Positions 24,862 to 33,483 of a stretch of 64,000 bases of DNA are shown piece after piece. The position numbers and the translations under genes were made by a program. Source of the stretch: CAITSH01 sp025356665 (GTDB taxonomy: Bacteria; Pseudomonadota; Gammaproteobacteria; Burkholderiales; SG8-39); NCBI GenBank assembly GCA_025356665.1, contig JANXRV010000129.1, positions 1 to 64,000 of the forward strand, in the 5' to 3' direction. The notes beneath the pieces were generated by a model, which made no database searches, was not told where the DNA came from, and saw nothing but the letters and a program-made list of their open reading frames with translations. Position 1 is the stretch's first letter; each line of letters begins with the position of its first letter.

Positions 24862-25760
24862 AGCGCCGGACGAATGATGCGGCCGAACATCTCGTCATCC
24901 TCCCGCATATAAGCGGCGAAGTCGCCATCAATCTTCCAACCCAGCGTATAGCCGCGGTCACGGCAGGCGGCGGTAAAGTCCGCGTCAGCGGCGACCTTGC
25001 GCAAGACGGCGACCAGGCGCGCCTTGACTGCAGGCTCCAGTCCGGCCGGAGCAACCAGGCCGCGCCAGTGTGCGACGCTCCAGTCGAGGGCCGCGGCCTC
25101 GCGCACCGTCGGCACGCTGGCAAACAGCGGATGGCGCGTATCGGCCATGGTGGCGAGCGGCCGGATCTTGCCCTCGAATATGAGCTCGGGCGCCTCGACC
25201 ATGGGCACGGGCGCGACATCCACCTCACCGGCGATGAGCTTGGCAATGCCCTCCTCGCCGCTGATGGTCGGGGTCCAGCTGACCCGACCGGCGTTGATGC
25301 CGGCTTTATCGAGCAGACCGAGCAGTGCAAACTTCCATACACCAAAATCAGGTGAGCCCGAGCCGCGCAGCGGCGCGGTGCCGGTGGCGCGGGCAGCGGC
25401 GAGAAAATCATTGAGCGTGCGCCAGGGTGAGTCGGCGCGCACGATGATCGCGGCGGCCTCGACATAGGGCACGGCGAGCGGCGTGTAATCGCGCCAGGTG
25501 AGCTCGGTGAGACCGGCGTTCCAGTGCATCATGCCGATCTCGCCGGTGATCATGCCCAGCGTCAGCCCGTCGGGTTTGGCCGCTGCGATGGCGCTGTGGC
25601 CGGCGACCGCGCCGGTGCGGCTCACCGCCCTCACCGGCACGCCCAGGTGTTTTTCGAGATATTGCGCCAGCAACTGGCTGCGCTTGCCGGTGCCGCCGTC
25701 GATGATATAGGGGACGATGATTTCGATCGCGCCGTGCGCGTCTTTGGCCGGATTTAGCAT
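24858..25760 (-). CDS. Bug/TctC-family protein without signal peptide
   Basis: A 300-residue protein with the Bug fold: IEIIVPYIIDGGTGKRSQLL opens it, followed by GHSAIAAAKPDGLTLGMITG. Unlike all other family members here it has no hydrophobic leader: the sequence begins MLNPAKDAHGA. In-frame there is no upstream start that would give one. It overlaps the downstream monooxygenase start by 4 bp (ATGA), so the two are tightly coupled. It may be cytoplasmic, a decayed transporter protein, or a misassembled start; I cannot decide. Confidence 0.82.
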   Translation of the reverse strand: MLNPAKDAHGAIEIIVPYIIDGGTGKRSQLLAQYLEKHLGVPVRAVSRTGAVAGHSAIAAAKPDGLTLGMITGEIGMMHWNAGLTELTWRDYTPLAVPYVEAAAIIVRADSPWRTLNDFLAAARATGTAPLRGSGSPDFGVWKFALLGLLDKAGINAGRVSWTPTISGEEGIAKLIAGEVDVAPVPMVEAPELIFEGKIRPLATMADTRHPLFASVPTVREAAALDWSVAHWRGLVAPAGLEPAVKARLVAVLRKVAADADFTAACRDRGYTLGWKIDGDFAAYMREDDEMFGRIIRPAL

Positions 25761-25801
25761 GTGTTAACTTTGTCTTTCGAGGATCTGCTTATATGTTGAT
25801 C

Positions 25802-25833
25802 GGGTGCCAGGGTGCCAGGGTGCCAGGGTTACA
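25802..25833. repeat. 8-bp satellite (GGGTGCCA), four copies
   Basis: Three exact GGGTGCCA copies and a fourth variant (GGGTTACA) lie in the 108-bp gap between the SDR and the signal-less TctC-like gene. Confidence 0.85.
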
Positions 25834-25868
25834 GGGCACGGCCCATGCCTGCTTATGTTTGCGGCTAT

Positions 25869-26639
25869 TTAATTGTGAACAGAACCCGGATCTATCATCA
25901 GGCACTGCCCGGTCATGTGATCGCTCTCGGCGGAGGCCAGAAAAACCAGCCCGCCGGTGATGTCTTCGGCGCGCAGGTGCACCGGCATGGCGCGCGGCCG
26001 GAAGGCGTGGGCGCGATACTCGTCATCCTCCTCCAGCGCCTGTTCATTGATGCGGCTGGTGACCAGTCCGTAGGCGAGCGTGTTGACGCAAATGCCCTCC
26101 GGGCCCAACTCGCGCGAGAGCGCGCGTGACATCGCCAGCACCGCACCCTTGGCCGACACATAATGCAGCCGGTTGGGCGCCCCCGAATACATCATGGTCG
26201 AACCAACATTGATGATCTTGCCGTAACCCTGCTTGCGCATTTGCGGCAGCACCGCCTTGACACAGACAAACGGACCGCGCACGTTGACGGCATAAATGTC
26301 GTCCCAGGCGTCGAGCGCAATGTCACCGACCTTCACCGGCGGGATATTCGAACCGATGGCGGCATTGTTGAGCAGGATGTCGATGCGGCCAAAACGCGTG
26401 ATGGCTGCGGCCGCCATCGCCGCCACCGAGGCCTCGTCACGCACATCGACATGCACGGCCAGCGCTTCACCGCCGGCGGCCTCAATCTCCTTCACCACCG
26501 ACGCGCAATCGCGAATATCGGCCACCACCACCTTGGCGCCGGCGGCAGCCAGCGCCTTGGCAAAATCGGCGCCCAGCGCGGCGCGCTCGCCATGGGAGCC
26601 GCCGGTGACAATGGCAACGCGGTTTTCAAGTCGTTTCAT
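25869..26639 (-). CDS. SDR-family oxidoreductase
   Basis: A 256-residue short-chain dehydrogenase: NNA motif (DILLNNAAIG), active-site Tyr and Lys in YVSAKGAVLAMSRALSRELG, and C-terminal GQCLMIDPG. The cofactor loop reads VTGGSHGERAALG, in which the usual Gly-x-Gly step of TGxxxGIG is disturbed by Glu-Arg, an unusual variant. Asp in VVVADI points to NAD rather than NADP. It is followed upstream by a TctC gene on the same strand (gap about 76 bp). Substrate unknown. Confidence 0.88.
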   Translation of the reverse strand: MKRLENRVAIVTGGSHGERAALGADFAKALAAAGAKVVVADIRDCASVVKEIEAAGGEALAVHVDVRDEASVAAMAAAAITRFGRIDILLNNAAIGSNIPPVKVGDIALDAWDDIYAVNVRGPFVCVKAVLPQMRKQGYGKIINVGSTMMYSGAPNRLHYVSAKGAVLAMSRALSRELGPEGICVNTLAYGLVTSRINEQALEEDDEYRAHAFRPRAMPVHLRAEDITGGLVFLASAESDHMTGQCLMIDPGSVHN

Positions 26640-26715
26640 GGCTTCTTTCCAAATGTTCTGAGCTTCGAAGGTTCCGGGTGTTCAAGGTGCAGGGGTCGGC
26701 GCGGCGATGAACAGT

Positions 26716-27756
26716 TCAGCGCTTGGCCTGCTTCGCCGCCTTGATCACCTGCCCCGAGCGTTCGCGGTCGATCTTGAGAAAGGCGGCAAAGCCCTCGACC
26801 GGTCCGACCGAGGTCTCAAGAAAACGCCCGTCCATGAATTCACCGAACTTTGCTTCGCTGAACAGTTTCACAAACTCGGCATTGAGCCTGGCGACAACAG
26901 CGTCCGGCGTGCCGGCCGGAACCACCAGCCCCCACCAGGGCCGAACCGAATAATCACCCAGGCCGGCCTCGGCCATGGTTGGCACATCGGGGAACAAGGC
27001 CACGCGCTTTTGTCCGCCTATGGCCAGGGCCTTGATGCGGCCACCCTGAATGCCGCCGACAAAATTGCCCATGCCCATGGACGAGAGCTGGATTTCGCCG
27101 GCAATCAGCGCCGTGGCAATCGGTCCGCCACCCTTGTAGGGCACGGCGGTCATATCGGTCTTCCATTTGTCGCGCAGCCAGCCCAAAAACAAATCAGGCG
27201 AGGAGTCGGGCCCGAGTGTGCCGAAGTTGAGCGAGCCGGGCTTGGCGAGCGCCAGCGCACGCAATTCGGCGACCGTGTTAGCCGGCACTGCGGCAGCGGC
27301 CACCAAGGCCTCGCGCACGAAAAACAGATTGGTCACCGGCCGAAAATCCTTGTCCGGGTCATAGGGCAGCTTGTCGAAGGTGAAGGGATTGCTCGACAAG
27401 GCGTCGACCCCGAGCACGCATAGCGTGTAGCCGTCGGCGGGCGCCTTGGCGCAGGCCTCGGCTCCTATGATCATGTTGCCGCCAGGCTTGTTGTCTATGA
27501 GCACCGGCTGGCCCAGGCGCGTGCTCAGCTCCTGCGCCGCGGCGCGCATCACCACGTCGGTCACGCTGCCGGCGGCGATGCCGACAATCACCTTGATCGG
27601 CTTGTTGGGATAGGCCGTTTGTGCGACGGCCTGGACGCAGCTCAATGCAGCGGCAAGACCAAGCAGGGCCATGGCGCCACAGCGGCCCACGCGGCCCGCG
27701 CGGCCGCTGTGCTCATGGCTGTGTCTATTCGAAATAGCAAGCGAAAGCAATTTCAT
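26716..27756 (-). CDS. Bug/TctC-family periplasmic solute-binding protein
   Basis: A 346-residue exported binding protein. A long signal region with a hydrophobic core (AMALLGLAAALSCVQAVAQ) precedes TAYPNKPIKVIVGIAAGSVT. DNKPGGNMIIGA and DGYTLCVLG follow. AAAGGAGGAGTGCG gives a strong ribosome-binding site for ATG 27756. It is divergent from a LysR regulator and upstream of an SDR, so it probably belongs to a LysR-controlled catabolic unit; ligand unknown. Confidence 0.92.
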   Translation of the reverse strand: MKLLSLAISNRHSHEHSGRAGRVGRCGAMALLGLAAALSCVQAVAQTAYPNKPIKVIVGIAAGSVTDVVMRAAAQELSTRLGQPVLIDNKPGGNMIIGAEACAKAPADGYTLCVLGVDALSSNPFTFDKLPYDPDKDFRPVTNLFFVREALVAAAAVPANTVAELRALALAKPGSLNFGTLGPDSSPDLFLGWLRDKWKTDMTAVPYKGGGPIATALIAGEIQLSSMGMGNFVGGIQGGRIKALAIGGQKRVALFPDVPTMAEAGLGDYSVRPWWGLVVPAGTPDAVVARLNAEFVKLFSEAKFGEFMDGRFLETSVGPVEGFAAFLKIDRERSGQVIKAAKQAKR

Positions 27757-28038
27757 CGCACTCCTCCTTTACCGCGGTTGCAGTTTTTTGAATTTTTGGT
27801 TTATCGGTACTTCAATGTTTCAAAGTTTCAGCCTTGCGCTTTTTTTGCCGCCCCGGGACAGGCCCTAAGGCCGAAATGCGTCCTTCCGTAATGCCCTGCT
27901 CCGGGCGCTATAGAACGGAGTTGCAGGGCGCGCTTGCAGAACGCGCGCGTAAAACGTCAATCAGGATTGCTTGCGCACATGCTACGCAGCAGACCATAAT
28001 TTGAGAATCCAATTTTTATTATTATCTAAATCCAAAAT
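27757..28038. other. divergent intergenic region between TctC and LysR genes
   Basis: No gene is seen. The part next to the LysR start (about 27990-28030) is AT-rich and is the likely promoter and regulator-binding area. A clear T-N11-A dyad cannot be singled out. Confidence 0.5.
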
Positions 28039-28986
28039 ATGGATATTACCAAAGCCGATCTGAACCTCCTGGTGGTTTTCGACGCGATGCTGGTACACCA
28101 GAGCGTCACCCGCGCCGGCAACGCCATCGGCCTCAGCCAGCCGGCGATGAGCGCCGCCGTCGCCAAGCTGCGCGCACTGTTCAACGACCCGCTGTTCGTG
28201 CGCACCAGTTCGGGCATGAGCCCCACGGCCCTCGCCGCCGAACTGGCCGGCCCGGTGCACCAGGTGCTAGACACGGTGAAATCGGACATCCTGCAAAAAT
28301 CCAGCTTCAACCCGGCGCGCACCGAGCGCGGCTTCGGCCTGATCACGCCGGACATCGGCGAGTTCGCGTTGCTGCCAAGAATTTTCACGCGCCTCGCCAT
28401 TGATGCGCCCTACGCCAAACTCAGGGCCACCTCGATGCCGGCCACCGCCACCGCGCAAGCCCTCGAGGCGGGCGCATTCGACCTGGCAGTGGGTTACTTT
28501 CCCGACCTGACGGGCGCCGGCTTTTACCAGCAGCGCCTGTTCCGCAACGCCTACATCTGCATGGTGCGCGCCAACCATCCGCACATACGCGGTCGGCTGA
28601 GCCTGAAGCAGTTTGTCGAGGGCGCGCACGCGGTGGTGCGGCCGGAGGGGCGCAGCCATATTTTTGAAGTGTTTTTGCAGCAACGCGGCATCGTGCGCGA
28701 CGTCAGGCTGGATATCGCGCACTTCACCAGCCTGCTCGCCATCATCGTCGAATCAGACCTGATCGCCACGGTGCCCCTGGACATCGGTGTCGCCTTCGCC
28801 CGGCTGGCGAAAATAAAACTGCTCGATCCACCGATCAAGCCGCCCGCCTTCGACGTCAAGCAGTACTGGCATCGCCGCTTCAACAAGGACCCGGCCAACA
28901 TCTGGCTGCGCCGCACCGTACACGACCTATTCAGCGACTACGAAGAGCGCACCGCCGGAGAGCTCGCGAAACTTCGCCGCAACTGA
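28039..28986 (+). CDS. LysR-family transcriptional regulator (NahR/LinR-like)
   Basis: A 315-residue LysR protein. It starts MDITKADLNLLVVFDAMLVH and has the helix-turn-helix VTRAGNAIGLSQPAMSAAVAKL (about residues 28-50, written here in part) and FNDPLFVR. This N-terminus is typical of the NahR/NodD/LinR branch, which often responds to aromatic or related acids. The effector domain follows from about residue 95. It is divergent from the TctC and SDR genes to its left and probably controls them; the inducer is unknown. Confidence 0.92.
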   Translation: MDITKADLNLLVVFDAMLVHQSVTRAGNAIGLSQPAMSAAVAKLRALFNDPLFVRTSSGMSPTALAAELAGPVHQVLDTVKSDILQKSSFNPARTERGFGLITPDIGEFALLPRIFTRLAIDAPYAKLRATSMPATATAQALEAGAFDLAVGYFPDLTGAGFYQQRLFRNAYICMVRANHPHIRGRLSLKQFVEGAHAVVRPEGRSHIFEVFLQQRGIVRDVRLDIAHFTSLLAIIVESDLIATVPLDIGVAFARLAKIKLLDPPIKPPAFDVKQYWHRRFNKDPANIWLRRTVHDLFSDYEERTAGELAKLRRN

Positions 28987-29046
28987 ACCGCGTCCGGCCC
29001 GCCCGCGCCCCAGCCCGACATAGCGCCGGTAAAGGCCCTGCAAAAG

Positions 29047-29082
29047 ACGGGGCCCCGGCGACTTGCGTCACCGGGGCCCCGT
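29047..29082 (-). terminator. strong bidirectional terminator hairpin
   Basis: ACGGGGCCCCGG (29047-29058) and CCGGGGCCCCGT (29071-29082) form a perfect 12-bp stem, extended inward by three more pairs after one mismatch to a TTGC loop. On the minus strand CTTTTG follows directly, so it best terminates the small peptide gene; it can also stop LysR-gene transcription from the left. Confidence 0.75.
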
Positions 29083-29106
29083 TACTGCTAAGGCTAGTAC
29101 CTGCCC

Positions 29107-29196
29107 TTAAACGCCGTGGCTGGCGGACATCCTGACAGCAAAGGTAGATCCACTGCGTGAGCCGTTCTGGCCGGTTAAGCCTGTGGGACTGATCAT
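29107..29196 (-). CDS. 29-residue peptide with near-perfect anti-16S ribosome-binding site
   Basis: ATG 29196 to TAA 29107-29109 encodes 29 residues starting MISPTGLTGQNG and ending SASHGV, rich in Ser, Gly and Thr, with no cysteine or hydrophobic span. The sequence just upstream, GAAAGGAGGTGATCC (29198-29212), is a 15-base complement to a typical 16S rRNA 3' end, with AGGAGG seven bases from the ATG. The unit has its own promoter (29229-29257) and a strong terminator. I do not recognise the peptide: it could be a RiPP precursor, a regulatory peptide, or the RNA itself may act on ribosomes. Confidence 0.65.
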   Translation of the reverse strand: MISPTGLTGQNGSRSGSTFAVRMSASHGV

Positions 29197-29228
29197 AGGA
29201 TCACCTCCTTTCAAAGTTGTGAGATTAC

Positions 29229-29257
29229 AGTCTAGCCAAGCGCAGCGGCGCTGACAA
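29229..29257 (-). promoter_or_regulatory. sigma70-type promoter of the small peptide gene
   Basis: On the minus strand TTGTCA (-35, at 29252-29257) and TAGACT (-10, at 29229-29234) are separated by exactly 17 bp. Transcription would start near 29222, leaving a short leader that contains the long ribosome-binding site. Confidence 0.65.
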
Positions 29258-29317
29258 GCCTGCATTGAAGCTGCACTGAAAAAACCGGTTGGGGCGCGCA
29301 ATTTCGGGCCCTTGCAT

Positions 29318-30169
29318 TCAAGCCGGTTTGGACGCGCTGAAAATCAAGCGGTTAAGGCAAAAGAACCAGTCGCCCGCGGCACCGCCCTTGCGCGCGCGCA
29401 TATCCGCCTCCCAGGCCTGCACCTCGGCGGGGGCTATGCCGCCCTTGAGTGCGCCGCCGCGCACCGTGTCGATCAGCCCCGCGACCCACGAGTCGGGGTC
29501 AAAGCGCGTTTCGATGATAGGCACTGCGCTGACCTTGTTAAGGCTCAGCCCGGCCGCGGCAAGATGCCCGTGCAGGGCGAGCGGAAGCCGGGGGTGCGCG
29601 AACTGCGCCCGGCCCCGCGCCTCGAACATGCGCCGCATGCGCGCGTCATCGACCGACTTCCAGACGCACAAGTCCCAGTCGGTGTCGAGGATGAGCAGGC
29701 GGCCGCCCTTGCGCAACACGCGCGCCGCCTCGCGCATCGCACCGGCGGTGTCAGGCACGTAGCAATAAGACTGCGCGCCGGTGACAAAATCAAAATGCGC
29801 ATCCGGAAATGCCAGCACCGCCGCGTCGCACTGGCGGATGTCAATGCGCTGCGCAAGGCCAGCGCGCGCCGCGCGGGCGACACAGGCGGCCACCGCATCG
29901 GGGCTGGCGTCGATGCCTGTGATGTGCCCGGTCGGCCCGACTTCTACAGCGAGCTCGCACACCATATGGCCGGCGCCGCAGCCGACGTCGAGGCCGCGTT
30001 CACCCGCTTGCGCACCGATGGCGGCGCGCAGTTGCACGCGCTGCTCGACAATTTGCGGGGAGGAGTAGACGCGGTCCAGGTTGGCTATTTTTTTCGCATC
30101 GAAACTGAGCAAACGCGCCTCCCTTGATGGGTTGTTGCGCGCCTTCCTGAACAAGACGATCCTGAACAA
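29318..30169 (-). CDS. class I SAM-dependent methyltransferase (UbiE-like)
   Basis: A 283-residue methyltransferase. Motif I GLDVGCGAGHM, motif II GIDASPDAV, and IRQCDAAVLAFPDAHFDFVT are clear, and VLRKGGRLLILDTDWD is the post-motif III strand. No signal peptide. Substrate unknown; the C-terminal Trp- and Arg-rich segment could contact it. It lies upstream of the small peptide gene on the same strand, but that gene has its own promoter. Confidence 0.88.
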   Translation of the reverse strand: MFRIVLFRKARNNPSREARLLSFDAKKIANLDRVYSSPQIVEQRVQLRAAIGAQAGERGLDVGCGAGHMVCELAVEVGPTGHITGIDASPDAVAACVARAARAGLAQRIDIRQCDAAVLAFPDAHFDFVTGAQSYCYVPDTAGAMREAARVLRKGGRLLILDTDWDLCVWKSVDDARMRRMFEARGRAQFAHPRLPLALHGHLAAAGLSLNKVSAVPIIETRFDPDSWVAGLIDTVRGGALKGGIAPAEVQAWEADMRARKGGAAGDWFFCLNRLIFSASKPA

Positions 30170-30478
30170 AACGACAAGGCGGTCGCGCGATGTTCGCCCA
30201 GTCTACACCGCGGCTGCGCCCGACCCCGACCCTTGGGCTGGGAGGGGTGGGAGGCTCTGAGTGGCTCTGGGTGGCTCTGGGTGGAAGACCCTGGGCGCGA
30301 ATCCCAACCCGACCAGGGCCGCAGCCAGTCAAATTGCAAGCAGCTGTAATTAAAGCACCGCCCCTTACATGGCGTTACACAAGAACACATCTGCATATCA
30401 GTCAACTGGGCAGAGTGGACGTTGAACAAACATGGGCGAGAAAGCCCTGACGCAGTAAATCATGACAAGGAGAGCAGC
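30170..30478. other. intergenic stretch with 10-bp satellite
   Basis: No gene is seen. At 30251-30284 a 10-mer (GTGGCTCTGG and variants) is repeated about three times. Confidence 0.5.
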
Positions 30479-30865
30479 ATGAAAAGCGCCACCAGCCGCA
30501 CGCTTCACCTCACCGGCATTGCCGTAATCGCCATTGCCTCACTCGCCGCAAGCGGCGGCGTTCTTGCCGACAACTACCGCTACGAACAGCGATTAGAAAC
30601 AGACCGGCATGCGTGGCGTCACGAGCAGCGCTACGAAAACCGCTACGAACCGAGCAGCCGCTTTGAGCATGGCTACCGCGGTCGTGAAGTGCTGGTGGCG
30701 CACTATGTCGAGCGGCCGCGCTTCATCGAACGCCGGGTCATTGTGGAGCGACCGCTGTACTACGCACCCGCAGCGGTTTTCTATAACCCGCCATCCCCGT
30801 CATTCGGCCAGATGCTGGGCGGCATCATCGGCGTCGTCATTGACGAGCAAAACTACAGGCGCTGA
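30479..30865 (+). CDS. small exported Arg/Tyr-rich protein
   Basis: A 128-residue secreted protein. AAGGAGAG precedes ATG 30479. The signal peptide ends about GVLAD, and the mature part is rich in Arg, Tyr, Glu and His (RYEQRLETDRHAWRHEQRYE), then VERPRFIERRVIVERPLYYA. A short C-terminal segment GQMLGGIIGVVIDEQNY is Gly/Ile-rich. Similar small exported proteins occur widely in beta-proteobacteria without known function. No operon partner. Confidence 0.75.
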   Translation: MKSATSRTLHLTGIAVIAIASLAASGGVLADNYRYEQRLETDRHAWRHEQRYENRYEPSSRFEHGYRGREVLVAHYVERPRFIERRVIVERPLYYAPAAVFYNPPSPSFGQMLGGIIGVVIDEQNYRR

Positions 30866-31097
30866 GGCAGCAAGCAAGGGCATCCGGCGCCGCGGCACCG
30901 GATGCCGCGCCCAACAGCAGCACCGCAACCGGCCTGCCCTTCGCATCGGTTCGCGGTCGTAACGCGCCGGCGCCCGGGCCTGGGGTCTGGTGTCTGGGGC
31001 ATAGGCATAAGTATTTTCCCGCGTGGGCACCGGCGATATCAGGCAAACTTACGCCTTGGCGCAGACCATCAGGCCACGCCGGAGCACGCGCGTTAAA

Positions 31098-31113
31098 ATG
31101 ACAAAAATGTCAT
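31098..31113. promoter_or_regulatory. ATGACA-AAAA-TGTCAT dyad upstream of MFS gene
   Basis: A perfect 6-4-6 inverted repeat lies 51 bp before the transporter start, inside an AT-rich pocket flanked by GTTAAA and ATTAAC. It is a likely operator, but no local regulator is encoded next to it. Confidence 0.5.
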
Positions 31114-31164
31114 CAAAATTAACCGGAAAGACGCGTCTGGAGCGGCTTTCTTGAAAGCAATTCG

Positions 31165-32382
31165 ATGAAATCCTTCCATGGCTGGCGCATGGCCACCGCC
31201 GGCGCAAGCATCCAGTTCCTGCAGGGCGGGCTGTTGCAGCAGGCCTTTGGCGCCTATCTGGCGGTGCTAACCGAGGAGCGCGGCTGGAGCAAGACGGCAC
31301 TGTCGGGGGCGGCGGCCATGCAGTCCATGGAAGCGGCGGCGATCGGCCCGCTGCTCGGTTGGATCATCGACCGCTTCGGTTCGCAGGGCATGATCCGCAC
31401 CGGGGTCATCCTGTTTGGCGTCGGCTTCATGCTGTTCAGCCAGATCGATTCGCTCGCCGGCTTATACGGCGCTTTCATTGTTATCGCCCTGGGCTCGAGC
31501 ATGTGCGGGTTTTTTCCGGTCAATGTCGCGCTCATCCACTGGTTCGAAAAAAAGCGCGCCCGCGCGCTGTCTACGCTGACCCTGGGCCTCGCGCTGGGCG
31601 GTGTTTTTGTGCCGGCAGTGGCCTGGTCGATACAGCAGTTCGGCTGGCGCGCCACGGCCTTTGCCTCGGGCGTGCTTGTCATCGTCGCCGCCTGGCCGCT
31701 GACCTACGTCTTCGGCCACCGCACACCGCAATCTATCGGCGAAACACTGGACGGCCTGCCCGCCACCAGCACCGCGCCCGGAGAACCGGCGCCGGTCACG
31801 CAGCGCGAGTTCAGCGCGCGCGAAGCGCTGCGCACGCGCGCATTCTGGCTGCTCTCGCTCGGGCACGGCTTTGCCCTGCTGGTGGTGATGGCGGTCAACG
31901 TGCACGCCATCACGCATATGAAAGAGGGCCTTGGCTATTCGGTCGCCGAAGCCTCGCTGGTGATCACGCTGGTGACGCTGTCGCAGGTTGGTGGCGTGCT
32001 GCTTGGCTGGGCCATTGGCGACCGCTACCAGAAGCGCTACGTGTCGGCGGTTTGCATGCTGATGCACTCGGCCGGCCTGCTGATGCTGACCTTTGCCGCC
32101 GGCCCCGCCATGCTGGTCGGTTTTGCGCTGCTGCACGGCATCGCCTGGGGCCTGCGCGGCCCGCTGATGCAGGCGATACGCGCCGACTACTTCGGCCGCC
32201 AATCGATAGGCATGATCCTCGGCCTGTCATCGCTGATCGTTGTCATCGGCCAGGCCGGCGGGCCGTTGATCGCCGGTGCCTTTGCCGACATCACCGGCAA
32301 TTACATCAGCGGCTTTACCGTGCTGTCGGTGCTGGCCGGCCTCGGCTCGCTGTTCTTTCTGCTGGCGCGCCGGCCGGTCTAG
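31165..32382 (+). CDS. MFS transporter
   Basis: A 405-residue membrane protein with about twelve hydrophobic helices, beginning at MKSFHGWRMATAGASIQFLQ. An intracellular loop WFEKKRARALS fits the MFS loop between helices, and both halves carry the expected Gly-rich helices. No substrate can be read from the sequence; oxalate/formate-like and monocarboxylate-like MFS proteins have a similar start. The dyad at 31098 may control it. It is a single gene, convergent with the epimerase. Confidence 0.9.
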   Translation: MKSFHGWRMATAGASIQFLQGGLLQQAFGAYLAVLTEERGWSKTALSGAAAMQSMEAAAIGPLLGWIIDRFGSQGMIRTGVILFGVGFMLFSQIDSLAGLYGAFIVIALGSSMCGFFPVNVALIHWFEKKRARALSTLTLGLALGGVFVPAVAWSIQQFGWRATAFASGVLVIVAAWPLTYVFGHRTPQSIGETLDGLPATSTAPGEPAPVTQREFSAREALRTRAFWLLSLGHGFALLVVMAVNVHAITHMKEGLGYSVAEASLVITLVTLSQVGGVLLGWAIGDRYQKRYVSAVCMLMHSAGLLMLTFAAGPAMLVGFALLHGIAWGLRGPLMQAIRADYFGRQSIGMILGLSSLIVVIGQAGGPLIAGAFADITGNYISGFTVLSVLAGLGSLFFLLARRPV

Positions 32383-32413
32383 GCCGGGCTGGACTATCCA
32401 AAAGAAATCCGGA

Positions 32414-33403
32414 TCAGGCCCAGCCGGCGTTTTTGGCCGTTTCCCGCCAGGCAAGAAAATCATCGAAAGCCTGGTCCGGCGGAAAGGCCGGCGCGTAGAG
32501 GGCGTCGCGCCGAATGCGCGCAATACTCATGGGCGAGCGCATGCGCGCCTTGTTGCGTCCCAGCGTGCATTCATCGAGCTTGGTGCTCATGCGAAACCTG
32601 AACAAGGGATAACGCCGCCGCAGGCGCGTGCACCAGTCAACCAGCGACCAGCGCAGCCCCGCCGACAGGTGATAGACCGGGTCGGGCGTTTCAGCCAGGT
32701 CGAGCACAGCGACAAGGCCGCGCGCCACATCCACCGAATACACCCAGTCATTGGCCGCCTCGGTATGAATGACCGCCTCACCGCCCGCCTCGGCCACCTG
32801 CAACAATTGCAGCGCCATGCTCAGCGTGTCACGCACGCCGGTGTCGTATTCCCAGCGCCCGAACACCATGCCCAGGCGCACCACCGTCAGGTTAAGCGCG
32901 CGGGTGTTGCGGTACCTGAGGCCGGTGCGTTCGGCGGCGAACTTGCTGATGCCGTAAAGCGTCTCGGGCAGCACAGCACTCACCTGCTCGTCCAGCTCCG
33001 CGCTCGCCTGCCCCGCCTCGCCGAAAATGGAGCCGGTGCCAATTTGCACAACGCGACTTACCTTATGGCGCAACGCCGCCTCGAGTATCTCAACGGTGCC
33101 AAGCAAATTGACGGTGATGATTTCGCGCGCGGCGCGCTGCTCGCGTGCGAGGTCGGCGGTGATGGCGGCGGCGTGGATGATGCGGTCGACCGCGTGGGCG
33201 CCGAACGCCGCATCAATGTCGGCGGCAACGCTGACATCGCCCGGGGCAAGATGCAGCCGCCCGGGCATCTGCCGCAGCAGCGTCAGCGCGACCGCCGGCG
33301 GCGGCACCGGCCCGAACAACACCACCGCCTCGCCGCGTGCGAGCAGTTGCTCTGCTGCGTTAAGACCGATAAATCCGGCTCCGCCGGTGATCAGTACCGC
33401 CAT
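32414..33403 (-). CDS. NAD-dependent epimerase/dehydratase family protein
   Basis: A 329-residue extended-SDR enzyme. MAVLITGGAGFIGLNAAEQL is the cofactor loop. IIHAAAITADLAR and active-site YGISKFAAERTGLRYRN follow. Substrates of this family are often nucleotide sugars, but catabolic members are common next to TctC genes. It is last in a same-strand set with a TctC gene (80-bp gap) and an NMT1-like gene upstream, so an organic-acid or lactone substrate is possible. Confidence 0.9.
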   Translation of the reverse strand: MAVLITGGAGFIGLNAAEQLLARGEAVVLFGPVPPPAVALTLLRQMPGRLHLAPGDVSVAADIDAAFGAHAVDRIIHAAAITADLAREQRAAREIITVNLLGTVEILEAALRHKVSRVVQIGTGSIFGEAGQASAELDEQVSAVLPETLYGISKFAAERTGLRYRNTRALNLTVVRLGMVFGRWEYDTGVRDTLSMALQLLQVAEAGGEAVIHTEAANDWVYSVDVARGLVAVLDLAETPDPVYHLSAGLRWSLVDWCTRLRRRYPLFRFRMSTKLDECTLGRNKARMRSPMSIARIRRDALYAPAFPPDQAFDDFLAWRETAKNAGWA

Positions 33404-33483
33404 GTCATGCCTTCCAAAAATTATTCACGCAACTTGTCTCGCAACTTGCCATGCGCTCGGTCACCGCGCCCGAAGTCGCAGCG

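Noticed and set aside
29198..29212. Fragment of 16S rRNA gene 3' end on the plus strand
   Set aside because: Only 15 bases match and they are ideally placed as a ribosome-binding site for the minus-strand peptide gene.
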